A stretch of 64,000 bases of DNA from Blepharisma stoltei (GCA_914767885.1 CAJZBQ010000033.1:62001-126000); one strand, 5' to 3'; shown: positions 1-10,807, numbered from the stretch's first letter. Made by a program: numbers and translations. Notes: generated from the letters alone by a model not told the origin.

Positions 1-2
1 GG

Positions 3-752
3 ATGCTATGCAATTTGGCTGCAGATCAAAAAATAAAATCTTTGTGTATGGGCCAGCACCGTCTAATGACTGTTTGCAATGAAATTATCAATAACGGCAC
101 AAATTCTTTACAAATAGAAAACGCTTTAGGATTCTTAATTAACTGTGCAACATTGCCAGCGCCATTAGAAAAACTAGAAGAATTCTATCAAGAATTCATC
201 AGCGGAGTAATAAGACTTATAAACCTGCAGACTGGAATACAAAGTATTACTTATAGGTCATTTTTACTATTATTCAGACTTTTATTCGCAAAACCAGAGC
301 TCTCTGACACAGTCTGTCAAAACTCTACTGTAATGGAGCTAATTTTCAGGGCTTTAGAAAACCCTGATACCATTGACATTTCAGTCAAAATAATTACCAT
401 TGGCTCTTCTCAGTATAATTTCTGCAGAGCAATTCCTATCCAAAAAATATTAGAAATCACACAAAAATCAATCGCAGAATTTTTATCAGGAAAAAAAATC
501 GACGACAGGATGGGAAACTTAGGTTTGTGCGTCGGAAAGATTGCTGACAAAATACCTAGCACTTCTACACAATTTATGCCACTAATTGAAGGTTTTGTCT
601 CTGTAATTAAAGAAAAACTTGGCCCTGCAAGAAAAAATGTAGCAATTGGGCTATCAAAATTAGCTAATAATGAAGAAACCAAAGAGGAGCTGCGAAAGTT
701 CCATGGATTTGAGATTTTGAATAGCGTCATAGGGCATCTAGATAATAAATAA
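3..752 (+). CDS. ARM-repeat-like protein, C-terminal part
   Basis: Open frame running in from the window edge and ending at TAA, so the N-terminus is missing. The roughly 249 visible residues are alpha-helical with leucine-rich repeats of armadillo/HEAT type and end in a segment (GPARKNVAIGLSKLAN, then a FHGFEIL motif) that resembles the C-terminus of TTC12-type axonemal proteins. That family assignment is from memory and weak. No TGA codon or obvious IES is seen. The next gene starts only 2 bp after the stop, a very tight head-to-tail spacing. Confidence 0.6.
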   Translation: MLCNLAADQKIKSLCMGQHRLMTVCNEIINNGTNSLQIENALGFLINCATLPAPLEKLEEFYQEFISGVIRLINLQTGIQSITYRSFLLLFRLLFAKPELSDTVCQNSTVMELIFRALENPDTIDISVKIITIGSSQYNFCRAIPIQKILEITQKSIAEFLSGKKIDDRMGNLGLCVGKIADKIPSTSTQFMPLIEGFVSVIKEKLGPARKNVAIGLSKLANNEETKEELRKFHGFEILNSVIGHLDNK

Positions 753-754
753 AT

Positions 755-1578
755 ATGACTTCTAATCTAACACCAATCTATGAGAGGAATCAAGATGCAA
801 CAATTTATGTATCCTAAATAAGACTATTAATGGATATTTAGCTATAAATAAAGTATAAAACAAATTTAGGGGAAAAAGCATAGGAAACTTAGACCAAAGA
901 GTCCATGAAGAGCTCTTATGAGAACTTTTTATCCAATGCGGACCAGTTGTAAACGTCCACATGCCCAGGGACAAGACATCTAATGAACATCAAGGATATG
1001 GCTTCGTAGAATTCCGCAATGAAGAAGACGCTGATTATGCTATCAAAATCATGCATATGATAAAATTATATGGAAAACCTATAAAAGCCAATAAGGCTTC
1101 TCAGGACAAAAAAAGCCAAGACATCGGGGCAAATATTTTTGTGGGGAATTTAGATGCAGAAGTAGACGAAAAAAAGCTTTTTGAGACTTTTTCAATATTT
1201 GGGAATGTGATTTCAGCGAGGATTAATAGAGATAATATGACTGGGACTTCGCATAGGTATGGGTTTGTGAGTTTTGATAATTTTGAAAGCTCAGATGGGG
1301 CGATACAGTCTATGAATGGACAATTTTTGTGTAATAAGCCAATTACAGTGACTTATGCTTATAAGAGAGACTCGAAAAGAGAAAAATTCGGGTCTATGGC
1401 TGAAAGGATTTTAGCAGCTAATCGGCCTTATAGCAGACCTATGTGGACTGGAGCTTATAAAGCTCCACAGGTCCCTCAAAGTTCACAGCCTCCGCCTATT
1501 CCAAGCCAGTCAAGATCTTTTCCTCCACCCCCGCCTCCTCCGCCTATACGTCCTTCACTTCCTCCTCCAATTAATTAA
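755..1578 (+). CDS. SF3B4: Splicing factor 3B subunit 4 (two RRM domains)
   Basis: After removing the 71-bp IES the gene encodes 250 aa. RRM1 begins ATIYVGNLDQ and includes [10 protein letters not shown]2 begins [10 protein letters not shown] and includes YGFVSF. Both carry RNP1/RNP2 motifs, followed by a Pro-rich tail ([10 protein letters not shown]). This is the SF3B4/SAP49 layout, a U2 snRNP component that contacts pre-mRNA near the branch site; the human protein has a longer Pro-rich tail. A TGA codes for Trp in LLWELF. Start chosen at the ATG that gives the SF3B4-like N-terminus ([11 protein letters not shown]). Confidence 0.93.
810..880 (+). other. IES, 71 bp, TA-bounded, in SF3B4
   Basis: AT-rich insert with in-frame stops between codons for IYV and GNLDQ. 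Removing it between the two TA dinucleotides restores RNP2 of RRM1 (IYVGNL) and the reading frame. Confidence 0.9.
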
Positions 1579-1707
1579 TTATCTTACACATTATTTTCCA
1601 ATAAACCCTCTCTACTTATTTTTAAAAAATTCCGCTATCTTCAGCTTCATCTAATTTTTATTAAAATTGTTTTCAAGCTTTTTATTCAAAATTCAATAAT
1701 TTAAAAA

Positions 1708-2265
1708 ATGAGATCAAAACTCGATGACCTCTTAGACGAACTTAATGACATTGACGAGCATCCCCAGCCAATCCAAATGCGAAATCAGCAGCCTCTTGCT
1801 GTCCAGACCAAGAAAAATAAATCCTCTCATCGAGAAATTGATGATCTTCTTGATCTTGTAAATGATATTGACTCTCCTGAGCCAGAAAAGCCGGCTTATG
1901 TGCCTAGCTACCAAATCCCAGTTTCAAACTCAAGTAGGCTGCAGAAGTGCTATCCTCTGTGTATAGGCGGAAGCAATTTAGAAGTCGGCATTTGCTTTAG
2001 TTCAGCTTCTTTGAAATGCTGCAATAAAATGAGATGCACAAAATGTGATTTATCAGTCAAGAGGTATCAAAACAAAATCTGGAAAGATGGGTGTAATTAT
2101 TTGTTTTTTAGAAATAACTATTCAAGAGATGATATGCTACAGCCTGCACTTGCAGATGCAAATGGTTTTTGTGCTTATTTTTGCCAATGCCAGTGGCGAA
2201 ATGTAAATGAGCCTGTCGTGCTGAGAGATAATCAGTGGGTATGTGGAGGACATTTAGGTAATTAA
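1708..2265 (+). CDS. CFAP418: CFAP418 (C8orf37) family ciliary protein
   Basis: 185 aa. The N-terminal half has acidic DDLLD repeats (KLDDLLDELND, IDDLLDLVND). The C-terminal half carries the family core: CNKMRCTKCDLSV, NYLFFRNNYS, AYFCQCQW and WVCGGHLG, with paired cysteines suggesting metal binding. The human family is linked to photoreceptor and ciliary function. Ends at TAA, with no IES or intron needed. Fits a ciliate gene set rich in ciliary proteins (see RSPH9 and the SHIPPO protein). Confidence 0.85.
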   Translation: MRSKLDDLLDELNDIDEHPQPIQMRNQQPLAVQTKKNKSSHREIDDLLDLVNDIDSPEPEKPAYVPSYQIPVSNSSRLQKCYPLCIGGSNLEVGICFSSASLKCCNKMRCTKCDLSVKRYQNKIWKDGCNYLFFRNNYSRDDMLQPALADANGFCAYFCQCQWRNVNEPVVLRDNQWVCGGHLGN

Positions 2266-2633
2266 GAGACGGAGATGTCGCAGAAAAAACTTAATATAAT
2301 TCAAAATTTGATCACAATAAGTAAAGAAACTAAATGTTTTTAAAATTAAATTGGTATAAAACTGGAAAATCACGGACTAATATCGCTATATTAAATAATC
2401 AGAAATATCATGATTTTATAAGTTTTTTTCTATTATAATTTTGTTTTTGAGAACTATTGTAAATAGTGTCCACTATTTTTTGTGTTATTGGTTCTTATAT
2501 ATACTTGCTTTAATCAATAACACATCTAAAAATTTAACCGATATAATTAAAACACTTGCCTTCTTTAATTCATTTATGCATATAAAAAGTTAGAATCCTA
2601 AATGTGTAATTTTAAAAAGAATTCTAGAAAAAG
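2266..2633. other. Intergenic, AT-rich
   Basis: About 370 bp between two genes that converge here. No coding signal, RNA gene or repeat recognised. Confidence 0.5.
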
Positions 2634-2963
2634 CTAAAATCTGGCCTTGAAGTCAGATCTTACATTTTGGACTGTGTTTGAGAAGCAATCCCATTTACAA
2701 AGTCTTTTTAGAACCAGTTTGAAAAATGAGGAATCTTTTGTGTGTTTTGGGGTAGATTCGATTGATATTTCAGCTGGGTTATCAATGCTTAATGTAATTG
2801 ATATAGTTGACTTATTTGTGGAGTCTTTTTCTAGAGAGTTTTGTAAGCAGCCTTTTGTTTGTAGCCGCAGCTTCCTTGCTTTTTCTAATCTTTCTTTGAT
2901 TTGTTTGGGCTAAGTTAAGAATACAGTTGGAAGTTTCATCGTTTTTGCATTTTTCATGTTCAT
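2634..2963 (-). CDS. Small hypothetical protein with a 15-nt intron
   Basis: Minus-strand gene of 104 aa once a 15-nt intron (2910-2924) is removed. It starts MNMKNAKTMKLPT and continues with a basic helical stretch (IKERLEKARKLRLQTKG), then a Ser/Thr-rich part and a C-terminus ending VRSDFKARF before TAG. The in-frame TAG that breaks the simple ORF is the last three bases of the intron. No family recognised. Confidence 0.6.
2910..2924 (-). other. 15-nt spliceosomal intron
   Basis: Reads GTATTCTTAACTTAG on the minus strand. GT...AG ends, A at position 10, and removal joins two open segments in frame. Confidence 0.75.
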
Positions 2964-3346
2964 TTTAAGCAGGAAATGACAAATTGATAATTATAATAGA
3001 AAAATAAGATGGATTAAAAATAGTCACCAGAAAAAAATTTTTCCTTTCTTTGCAGGTAAATTCTGGATTTATAATAGTTAAATATAACTATAAAAACTTT
3101 ATTTAAAAATTCTTTGTGGTTTAAACCTCACAAATTTATTCATTCAAAAATCAGAAAGATTTTTGCTTTATTATATAATAATAAAGAGTTTAGTTTATCC
3201 CTACCCTACGTTACCACCAAATCAGCACCATCAGCAGCACCAGCAGCGCCATTAGCACCATCAGCACCATCAACATCACGCCAAGCATCTTCCACTCAGC
3301 ACAAACCAACTCATTTCCAGCTAAATTAAATTCTCATCACTATGTT

Positions 3347-3656
3347 TCCATCTTTTCTGGTGACGTCACCATCTACAGGGGAGACCCTTGTTCCTTTAGC
3401 TTCCGGACCTAGCGGCCACGGGTTCCTACTCCAGAGGGGTATTGGCTCTGGAGATGATGTTCCGCGCCTTCTTCACGCCCCAAGCTCCGCACGAGGCATC
3501 CTCACTTCCTTCTCGCCGTGAAGTCCGTCCAAAATTGCCGCTGCACACCTCAAGGGCCTAGGGAAAGGCCCAATTTTGTTAGCAAAACTCACCCCCTAAC
3601 ACTTCCTTGCTCCATGGCCTCCAGGTGACGCCTTTTTGTTTTGGCGTCACCTGGCC
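3347..3656. repeat. GC-rich insert with inverted ends (GGTGACG)
   Basis: About 310 bp, far richer in GC than its surroundings. The left end has TGGTGACGTCACCA (a palindrome). The right end has a hairpin CCAGGTGACG...GGCGTCACCTGG. The outer ends are inverted copies of each other, so this may be a terminal-inverted-repeat element. No ORF recognised. The preceding 3110-3330 is low-complexity (CAGCAC-like repeats). Confidence 0.5.
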
Positions 3657-4069
3657 AAAAAAATGTCTTATATAAGGTAAGGATATTGATATCCGCTTCA
3701 TTGAAGATCAATTTTAGTAAGCTTATAATTCTGGCAAGATAAAAGTTTTATAGCCAAAATTGGTAGCTGGCTCTTCAATAGAAAGTGAACCGGCTTTATA
3801 TTAGCCATGTTTTTCTTTATTTATGCTTGCATCTCTGGTTTAATTAATAAGTAAAATCTGGATTATAAAAAGAATTAATAAAAGAAATATCTCAGCCTAC
3901 TTAAAAATAATGAATGCTTAATATATTATTCATGATACTTCTTGATTGGTTATAAAATAATTTTTAATCCTTCTATAAATAGTGATCAAGACTTCAATTT
4001 TCTTTCTACCTTTACAATCCTATTAAAAAATACAAATTAATGCATATCACACAATTAAAAATGGAATGA
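3657..4069. other. Intergenic, AT-rich
   Basis: No coding signal recognised in about 410 bp. Confidence 0.4.
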
Positions 4070-4345
4070 ATGAGTTAGGGGTTCTGTCCCCTATACTCGT
4101 CCTAGTGAGGGAAGTTCAATCTTTCTGAAGGAAATCAGCGTTGGGACTGCTCCGGCAGCCCCAAGAGTACTTGAAGCACATTCAAGGAACGAAGAGAGAC
4201 TCGTCCGGGCCATAGGCAACTGTAACGGTTCGACGGTTAGGCCGATTCCACCTACCGTTGTTCAGAGCTGTTAGCCAGTGGATGGAATTCATGGAGGGAG
4301 AGCTTGTTTTGATAGATCCTAAGCTAAGTGGGGGTCTACAAGGAG
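4070..4345. repeat. GC-rich island, possible dispersed repeat or ncRNA
   Basis: About 275 bp of much higher GC than its flanks, with local hairpins (AGGGGTTCTGTCCCCT; ACGGTTCGACGGT). No ORF or known RNA family recognised. Similar GC-rich islands recur through the window, usually inside IESs or decayed genes. Confidence 0.4.
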
Positions 4346-4453
4346 TTATCGTAATCTTAATCTTAATGCATATCTCTTCTAAATAAAATTATTTACTCAA
4401 ATGTCTTTTCCATTTCTCCAGTTAAAATATCAGCATTATCATAATTAAATATA

Positions 4454-5944
4454 TTAAAGCATCGATATTCTGTTTGCTTTTTTAGAAGGCCCAGTTTCTG
4501 ACACTCTCGTATATGGAATGAGCTCTCTTGGATCTGTATTTGCTTGCATTTCAAACTGCTTTTCAGCTTCAATCGCCTCAAAGCTCGCTTCTCTCAGCCT
4601 CTTCAAAGCTTCACAAAACGCAGTCTAACTACAAATTACGTTAAAATGCACATGTTCCTGTGACTCAGAAAAAAATTCCAGCGTCTTCCCCAGCATTTCA
4701 AGCCCCAGCTCAATCTGTTCTTTTTGAAATCTCTGCAATTCTTCTTCAGTTTTTAATTTTTTTAATAAAATTTGATTTTTTTCGCATTTTGCTTGTGATC
4801 TTATTCTTTCGCTCATAGTATTTACCAGTCCGAATCTTAAATCCTCGATTTTCATCATTCACATTTCTTCGTATTCTCTTGACCTTTCTAGCTTCATTAA
4901 ATAGTGATGTTTTATTATTTCTTCTTCGTTCATTAATTCTTCTTGAGTAATTTTTTCATCTTCAAGATGGGCACCTAGCTCGTCATATCTTAGGACTCCT
5001 TGGACGTTTTGTTCAGTAATCTTGCTGAGCACTGATTTTATGTCCATTCTGATGGTCCTGTAGTCTTCCATGCATTTTTTCTTGAGATTCAATAAATGTT
5101 CATATTCTGCTTTTAGGCCGAAATTTTGTGATAATAGGCTGTTTTTCTGTTTTTCTAGTTTTTCCCATTCTTTTAGCGCGATTTCCATAAGTGTCGTATC
5201 ATTCTTTTTCTCTTTATACCCAAGCTTATTTCAAAAGGCAGCTTTATTTTCTGGCAGCTGCAAAGTCTGGTCATTGAGAGCAAGAAAAACCATTTCTTCA
5301 GGCTTGCATGACCTTGCAAATATACTTTTCAAATTTCCAGTATTAAATAGCTCAGGTATCGCTTCATTAACCCCATAAGACTCTTCAAGCTGCTGAGAAG
5401 CTCCTTTTTCATCCCCCGAAGCTTCTTCAAAAGAGTCATTTTCAAAGAAATTTATCACGTTTTCTTCAGTTTTGATGCTCCTTGAACTGGGTATTGAAAT
5501 TGCTTCAATTTCTGTTTTATTCTGTGGCCTGAACCTATTTTTCTCATTATTTTGCTTTTTTAAAGGAAAGCCAATGTCTGCGTCTTTGAAGGATAAATTT
5601 GACGTTTTTCGAGAATCCATGTCGATTCCTCTTACTAGGACTGGAAATTCCATAGAAGGGACAAAGTTTTTAATAGAGTTTGACCGTTTAGCACGGCGAA
5701 AAACTGGGGAGTTTGAAGAGGATGAAGCGGAGACTGGGGATTCTTCGACTGTTGCGCTTTCGGAATGGCCATCTTCAGAATGAGTTATAAATCGAGATGG
5801 AGATTTGCTGCCTTCGTTACGCTGAGGAGGGTGCAGCTCGCGGCGGGTCTCGTCATCTTCTTCCTCTTCTTCTTTGATTATGCCGAGAGATTTTTGTGTT
5901 GCGCGAGATGGGCTAAATTCTCCGTAGCTACTGCGGAATTCCAT
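4454..5944 (-). CDS. Coiled-coil hypothetical protein
   Basis: 491 aa on the minus strand after one 15-nt intron; ends at TAA. Residues 1-240 are low-complexity and acidic/Ser-rich (EEEEEDDETRR, VSASSSSNSPVF). The C-terminal half is a long charged coiled coil (ALKEWEKLEKQKNSLLSQ, KLKTEEELQRFQKEQ). TGA is read as Trp at two places (AAFWNKLG and YEEMWMMK), joining three otherwise separate ORFs in one frame. No family recognised; a centrosomal or cytoskeletal role is only a guess from composition. Confidence 0.75.
4625..4639 (-). other. 15-nt spliceosomal intron
   Basis: Reads GTAATTTGTAGTTAG on the minus strand; A at position 10. Removal bypasses an in-frame TAG and joins the coiled coil to its C-terminal segment. 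Confidence 0.85.
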
Positions 5945-6076
5945 TTTTTGAAAATTTGTGAGAAAGGTAAATTAAATAGCTTTGATTAAATTTCCCCAAA
6001 ATAAAAGACTGATTTTTTAAGCGAAATTTAGCTTGAAATTATTGTAAAATTGATAAAAGCATTATTAAAAGAGACT

Positions 6077-6452
6077 TACTCCCCCCCTCCGTGAGTGAAC
6101 AAAACCATTAGAAAAATCCCTATTTTTTGCCCAAAAACCCACCCTCCGTGAGTGAACAAAAATTTTTTTAATAGAAAAATTTTTTATGGAAAAAAATTTT
6201 GATATATAAGTGATAATTAGTATAATGAAATATAATGCTAATTCTGTTTAATTTTAAACGAATTGCTTTTTAAAACATAAATTTTATAAATTAAATTAAT
6301 ATTTGCTTTCCAATTTTTGTGAATTAGGATTTTTTTAAATTTCGAAAAAAAATATTTTTTATAATTTGTATATAAATTTTCTAAAAAAAAAAATTAACCC
6401 CCCTCCGTGAGTGAACAAAATTTTTTTGTTCACTCACGGAGGGGGGGGGAGT
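6077..6452. mobile_element. MITE-like IES, family 1 (CTCCGTGAGTGAACAAAA termini), intergenic
   Basis: 376 bp flanked by TA. Left terminus TACTCCCCCCCTCCGTGAG; right terminus is its inverse. The right end is itself a hairpin (two inverted copies of the terminus around AATTTTTTTG), and the left end has a second direct copy near 6140. The AT-rich interior is shared with 32056-32409. No ORF. Confidence 0.85.
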
Positions 6453-6954
6453 TAGTATATAATTAAGAGATTGATGATATCAATGCTTATCAATTATAAC
6501 TTTCTCTTGATTTATAAGACTTCCGATTTGTGCATTATTTTTAATATTTTAGTCCACTTTTATAGTTTAGCTGAAGTTGCTGATTATTTTATAGCTAACT
6601 GATTGGAGTAATTTACTGGTGTAGACATACTTAAATATGCAGACATTTTTAAGTATGATTTTATTATAATCGTTTTTGCCTGATGTCTCCTGACAATCAA
6701 AAATTCACTTATTTATGAAGTACATATTTAATCCTCGACCCAAAATGTCTGATCTTATCTGGCAGCTGGTCTTCAAATTTGCAGACTTTCAAAAAATTGC
6801 TAAAAAACTATCTATTATGCTCAGATTAATAAAACATTCAAAATCCTTTTAAATTATATACCAAAAACTCTTATCTCCAATTTCTATATAATTTCCTCTT
6901 CTTTTTTCACAATAATCTACAAACGATAATTTTATACCCATTAATCCATAAATA
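6453..6954. other. Intergenic, AT-rich
   Basis: About 500 bp upstream of the Cys-rich protein gene. No feature recognised. Confidence 0.4.
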
Positions 6955-9345
6955 ATGATTATTCTAACCTACAGCTTAATTGTTCTCCTCAGCCCTACTC
7001 TTGTCCTTTCCAAGTTTGCCCCAGTCCATGGATTTTCTCTTTCTAAAATCCGCTCCTCTATAAAAGAAGAACTGTAGGCTGTTCCAAAGTTAAATGTGAT
7101 TCTAAAGGGATTGTGCCTGAAAATCTGTGCGGTGCTTATGAAGAAGACTCAGATACATGATTCTTCAGAAACTGCATATCTGGAGACTACTGCACCTTGA
7201 ATACTACTAACAATTCATTTACTTGCAAACCCATCCCTCAAAATTGGTTCTGGCCTATGGATATAAATAAATATGGCCTATAATATGGGCATTGCCACTC
7301 TCGAGCACATACAATATCTGGCAAGTTTTTTTCCAACCCAAAATTGAACAGCTATGCTAGGTAAGCGATTCTAGTTATGCACAGAGTCGAGCCCTCATCA
7401 TTTTTTTAGGATTTGATTTTATCTCGAGAAAAAGTGGCTCAGAGATAGAAAGGGGAAGCTCAGAAGCGTCTAAGGTGAGTCTAGACCAATCAAGTAGCTT
7501 CCTTTCGTAAAACTGAGACCTCAGGCTTTGAATTTTTCATTTATGCTAAATGTCTGCCAGATATTCCATTTTTTGGGATTTTTGCGTGGGCAACCTTCGT
7601 TCAACCCAAGCAGCAGGATTAGGATTATTAAAGGCAGAGGCTAGCCATTATGGTGGTGCAGTTACCAAAGATCTCCAGCACAGGAGATTCATCCACTTTG
7701 CGACAGACTGCCCACTAGGCATAGTTATACTGGCACAGATGTCTCCTTCTTACATTGGCTTCGATCTTGAAATGTTGGCTTGTAGGATTCTGTGGCTCTG
7801 CTACGGACTATTGTGGCAGTTGCAGGAGCAAGACTGTTCCCTTATGGCAGGGCTGAAACCTTCGTTTTCGTTAGAGGATGCAAAAGGTTATGAAGGAAAT
7901 TACTGATCACCTCTCCGATTAATGGTGATAGACACTGAAGAAAGAGGGTGGTCTTTGAGCTCTTGCTGCCGCAGAGAGAAGTTGAATCCTCTGACTGTAA
8001 ACCACTCTAAGATAAGGCCAGGGTGGCCTTATCTCAGAGTGGTCTACTATTATATAAGAAAAATTCATTTTTTAATAAGAAAATAACATATTTTATTAGT
8101 AAAATTTTAGGTGGCCTTATCTCAGGGTGGTGAGCATTAAAAAAAAAATATACCACTCTGAGATAAGGCCAGGGGCATTTTTATAACATATAATAAATGA
8201 AGTACTCCCGACAAATTTAAAGAGAAGAAGAGATAATTGTAAAAAGCTTGAAATTATGCAACCTAAAAAGGCAAGAAGGAGAAAATATTGAATTTGATCA
8301 TTGTCCAAGATTTTAAAGATTTAATTTTATAAAAATATATTTTACCTTAATTTGATTTTTTATACCACTCTGAGATAAGGCCACCCTGACCTTATCTCAG
8401 AGTGGTCTACAGTGAGAAGATTTTTAATGCTTCAAACAGGCAAACCCCGAATTTGCAATAAATTTAAGCTTAAAGCTCTGGCCTATGGAAAAATGCAAAA
8501 TAGATTCGCAGTGTAACCCAGATTTTTCAGCAGGCTGTGATAGTAAAACTGGCACTTGCAGCCCAGGTAAATCTTACCCTAACTGCACCTATGATTATGA
8601 GTGCAAAAATGGAGAATGGTGCCAAGGAGGAGAAGAAAGCGGAAAATGTGTCTCTTTGCTTCCAATTGGTCAGTTTGGCTGCGAATATGACACAAGTTGC
8701 GTTTATAACGCAGGCTGCCATGTAGCAAATCCTGAGAATTCTTATTTAAATTTATGTGTCGAATATGGGTCAATTCAACCTGGTGAGACAATTAAAGCTG
8801 AGTCTTGTATAGATAATAAAAGCAGACTTTGCAGCTCGGGATACTGTAGCATTGCAGAAGATGGCAATTATTATTGTTTAAATGAACTGAAATCCCTAAC
8901 TTTTACTCCTATGAGATGTTACAATTCAGAAGCCTTTGATTTTTGCCCTTCACAGATAGACAAGGTGACTGGGTATTACCAAAACGGGACTTGTCTGTGT
9001 GGGCTAAATGAAGAGGGTTATGGCTACTGCTCCCTGCACCATGGAGATCCCCCATTTATCAGATACAGAAAACAGCTTCAAAAGTGGCTTAACAGCAATG
9101 AGGTCAAGAATTGCAATACAGGCAGGAGGTTTGCTTTGTCCTGCGCTGAAAATTATTGGAATAAGGACGATTATGCAATTTTAAGCTATTATGCTTTGTA
9201 TGTTGATTATTACTCAGACTTGCAAGGCTCTGACAAGTGTATATGGGCAACAGTATATCCTGATTACGCTGCAGCCAAAAAAGAGTACGAAAAAGTAAAC
9301 GCTGCTGGATTTTTAGCATTATCAAGTTTATTATTATTTAGCTAA
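6955..9345 (+). CDS. Secreted Cys-rich, GPI-like surface protein (split by a 1.2-kb IES; one frameshift)
   Basis: Starts with a signal peptide (MIILTYSLIVLLSPTLVLS). After removing the 1,228-bp IES the protein runs ...NWFWPMEKCKIDSQCNPD and continues with many Cys pairs (CDSKTGTC, CTYDYECKNGEWC, SCIDNKSRLCSSGYC). It ends in a hydrophobic tail (GFLALSSLLLFS) typical of a GPI-attachment signal. Total length is one base short of a multiple of three because of a -1 frameshift near 7072 (after IKEEL, before VGCSKVKC). Expected length about 387 aa. General type: ciliate Cys-rich surface protein; exact family not recognised. Confidence 0.7.
7256..8483 (+). mobile_element. Composite IES, 1,228 bp, in Cys-rich gene
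   Basis: Bounded by TA inside a 13-bp direct repeat TCTGGCCTATGGA. Removal joins NWFWPM to EKCKIDSQC in frame. It contains stop-riddled coding-like sequence, a 7550-7906 ORF of no recognised family, and the family 3 inverted-repeat element at 8002-8408. Confidence 0.8.
8002..8408. mobile_element. Family 3 inverted-repeat element (CCACTCTGAGATAAGGCC), nested in IES
   Basis: Four or more copies of CCACTCTGAGATAAGGCC in alternating orientation, at about 8002, 8028, 8110, 8154, 8364 and 8387. Each end forms its own hairpin (GATAAGGCCAGGGTGGCC type). Flanked by TA. No ORF. Confidence 0.8.
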
Positions 9346-9348
9346 TAA

Positions 9349-10628
9349 CTATAAAATTAAAGAAATAGTTAGCATGAGCTTCCATAAGTAAGAAACCCAC
9401 GCTGAGCTGGTCCTTGCTTTTGCAAAGCCAATTCTATTATTGTCCATATCAAAATTAGTGTAGTATTTTCTCATAAAAACATCACCTAATATCCAGTAAG
9501 CATCTTCACCGTTAGCATCAATCGCAACCAGGCATCTTCCTTCACCAATAGCGCCCATATAGGCATCTGAGTTTAATTCAAACGTTTTTCCATTTAACTC
9601 AAAAATCAGATCAGGATATTTTTTCCCTTTTGGCGGCTTGCAAGAGCATGTTAAGCTTCCCCCTTGATTATTTGAGCATCCAAACAATTTTATCAATATC
9701 AAAGCTATCTCATTAAATCCTTCTTGTGGAGCTGATATAAAGCTAGTGCCTGAATCAATCACAGCTGGAACACTAAAATCAATTTGAGCGTCGTAAAATG
9801 TAACTTTATTACACAAAAGTGTCCAAAAGCCCAGAATGTTTGTAGCTGTTGGGATATAAGTAAACTTGCTTTCCTTCGAGTATTTCTTTAAGTCATAGCC
9901 GTCTATTATCAGACTAGAAGAAATATCATCGTTTTCATTATCACTCAAATATAAGGCAAACTGTCTGTTTTTGATTTTGCCTTGGTTTTTTAAAGCAGTC
10001 ACAAATGAAACATACCCTGGTTCCATATTATCTAATGCAAATCCAATGAGCCCATCGCTTTCCTGAGCATCGTTATTTTCTTCATGATCTACCAAAAGGA
10101 ACTTAAAACTGTTAGCTGAAAATGCGGTTTTATCGCCAATGCTTACGACGTCGTCTGACACTAGTGTACCGTTTACTACGCTATTGTCGCCGTAGGTTAT
10201 AGAATGCAATTGGTTAGTAGAAGTAAATGTGAAGAAGCTGCCGAGTTAAAAGTATTGTTGCATTGATGGCACTTGGTGCAGCCTTTTTCTACAACCCAAA
10301 GAATTATCCTCATTTACACTGCTATTTTATGAGTTTAATAGAATATTAGCTAGCTTTGGAGAAAAAAAATAGATTATTATAAATGGTGTACACTCCCAGT
10401 ATCAATTTGGACAGTAAATTTCTGTGGAGGAGTCCCTATTGAGATGACACCATAATATTGCAACTAAATAGAAATTACATCCTCATAATTTGTGATCTTC
10501 GATGATGAGCCTTTTGATTTTCTTAACATGCGGTCTTGCATCATCTCATCTTTGCTGGAGAATTTTGAGTGGAGGTCCATTGAAATCGATGCGAAAGCTA
10601 AAGAAATGCAGAGATAAAGAAAACTCAT
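9349..10628 (-). CDS. Pepsin-family (A1) aspartyl protease, secreted, GPI-like tail (one frameshift)
   Basis: Minus strand. Signal peptide MSFLYLCISLAFASIS; first catalytic motif QIDTGS preceded by YYGVISIGTPPQKF; then VILWVV and the flap-region SITYGD; second catalytic motif VIDSGTS. C-terminus hydrophobic (YLWKLMLTISLIL), suggesting a GPI signal. A 15-nt intron (10464-10478) and an 84-bp IES must be removed. A -1 frameshift remains near 10228 between the SAAS and TFTS segments. About 393 aa if the missing base is restored; family members are 350-420 aa. The 3' end lies 3 bp from the convergent Cys-rich gene. Confidence 0.85.
10305..10388 (-). other. IES, 84 bp, TA-bounded, in aspartyl protease
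   Basis: Removal joins IDTGSV to ILWVV in frame, restoring the usual DTGSxxLWV segment after the first active-site Asp. Confidence 0.9.
10464..10478 (-). other. 15-nt spliceosomal intron
   Basis: Reads GTAATTTCTATTTAG on the minus strand, A at position 10. Removal joins NYED to LQYYGVISIG and bypasses an in-frame TAG. Confidence 0.88.
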
Positions 10629-10636
10629 TGTAGAAA

Positions 10637-10807
10637 AATTATGGCCTAGAGGCTCTTATTGCCCAATATAGTATTATAAACCGTTGAACTTGCCTTTTTG
10701 AATAGCAAACCAACTCTTGGTAAAATGAGAATAGCAATCCAAGGTGTTTGACTTAATTGGGCAATATTGTGCATTGCCTAAGCAAGAATGGCGCCTAGGC
10801 TATAATT
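10637..10807. repeat. Short inverted-repeat element (GCCTAG ends)
   Basis: About 170 bp with inverted ends ATGGCCTAG / CTAGGCTAT and inner inverted copies of TTGCCCAATAT. Looks like a small MITE. No ORF. Confidence 0.45.

Noticed and set aside
2647-2913. 88-aa plus-strand ORF
   Set aside because: Shadow of the minus-strand gene 2634-2963, which has an intron and a better start and stop.
3114-3329. 71-aa ORF rich in Ala, Pro and Ser
   Set aside because: Low-complexity CAGCAC-type repeat with no conserved pattern on either strand.
5472-5989. Plus-strand ORFs of 103 and 74 aa
   Set aside because: Antisense shadows of the coiled-coil gene on the minus strand.
6955-7090. 16-nt GT...AG segment at 7074 as an intron
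   Set aside because: Removal creates an immediate stop; a one-base deletion fits better.
7550-7906. 118-aa ORF, with a CGSATDYCGSC stretch in another frame recalling a hevein-like chitin-binding motif
   Set aside because: Lies wholly inside the 1,228-bp IES, has frame breaks, and the Cys pattern is incomplete.
10229-10251. A 23-bp TA-to-TA insert that would fix the aspartyl protease frame
   Set aside because: Would delete the SAAS residues expected before STF in this family and is far shorter than other IESs; a single missing base explains it better.
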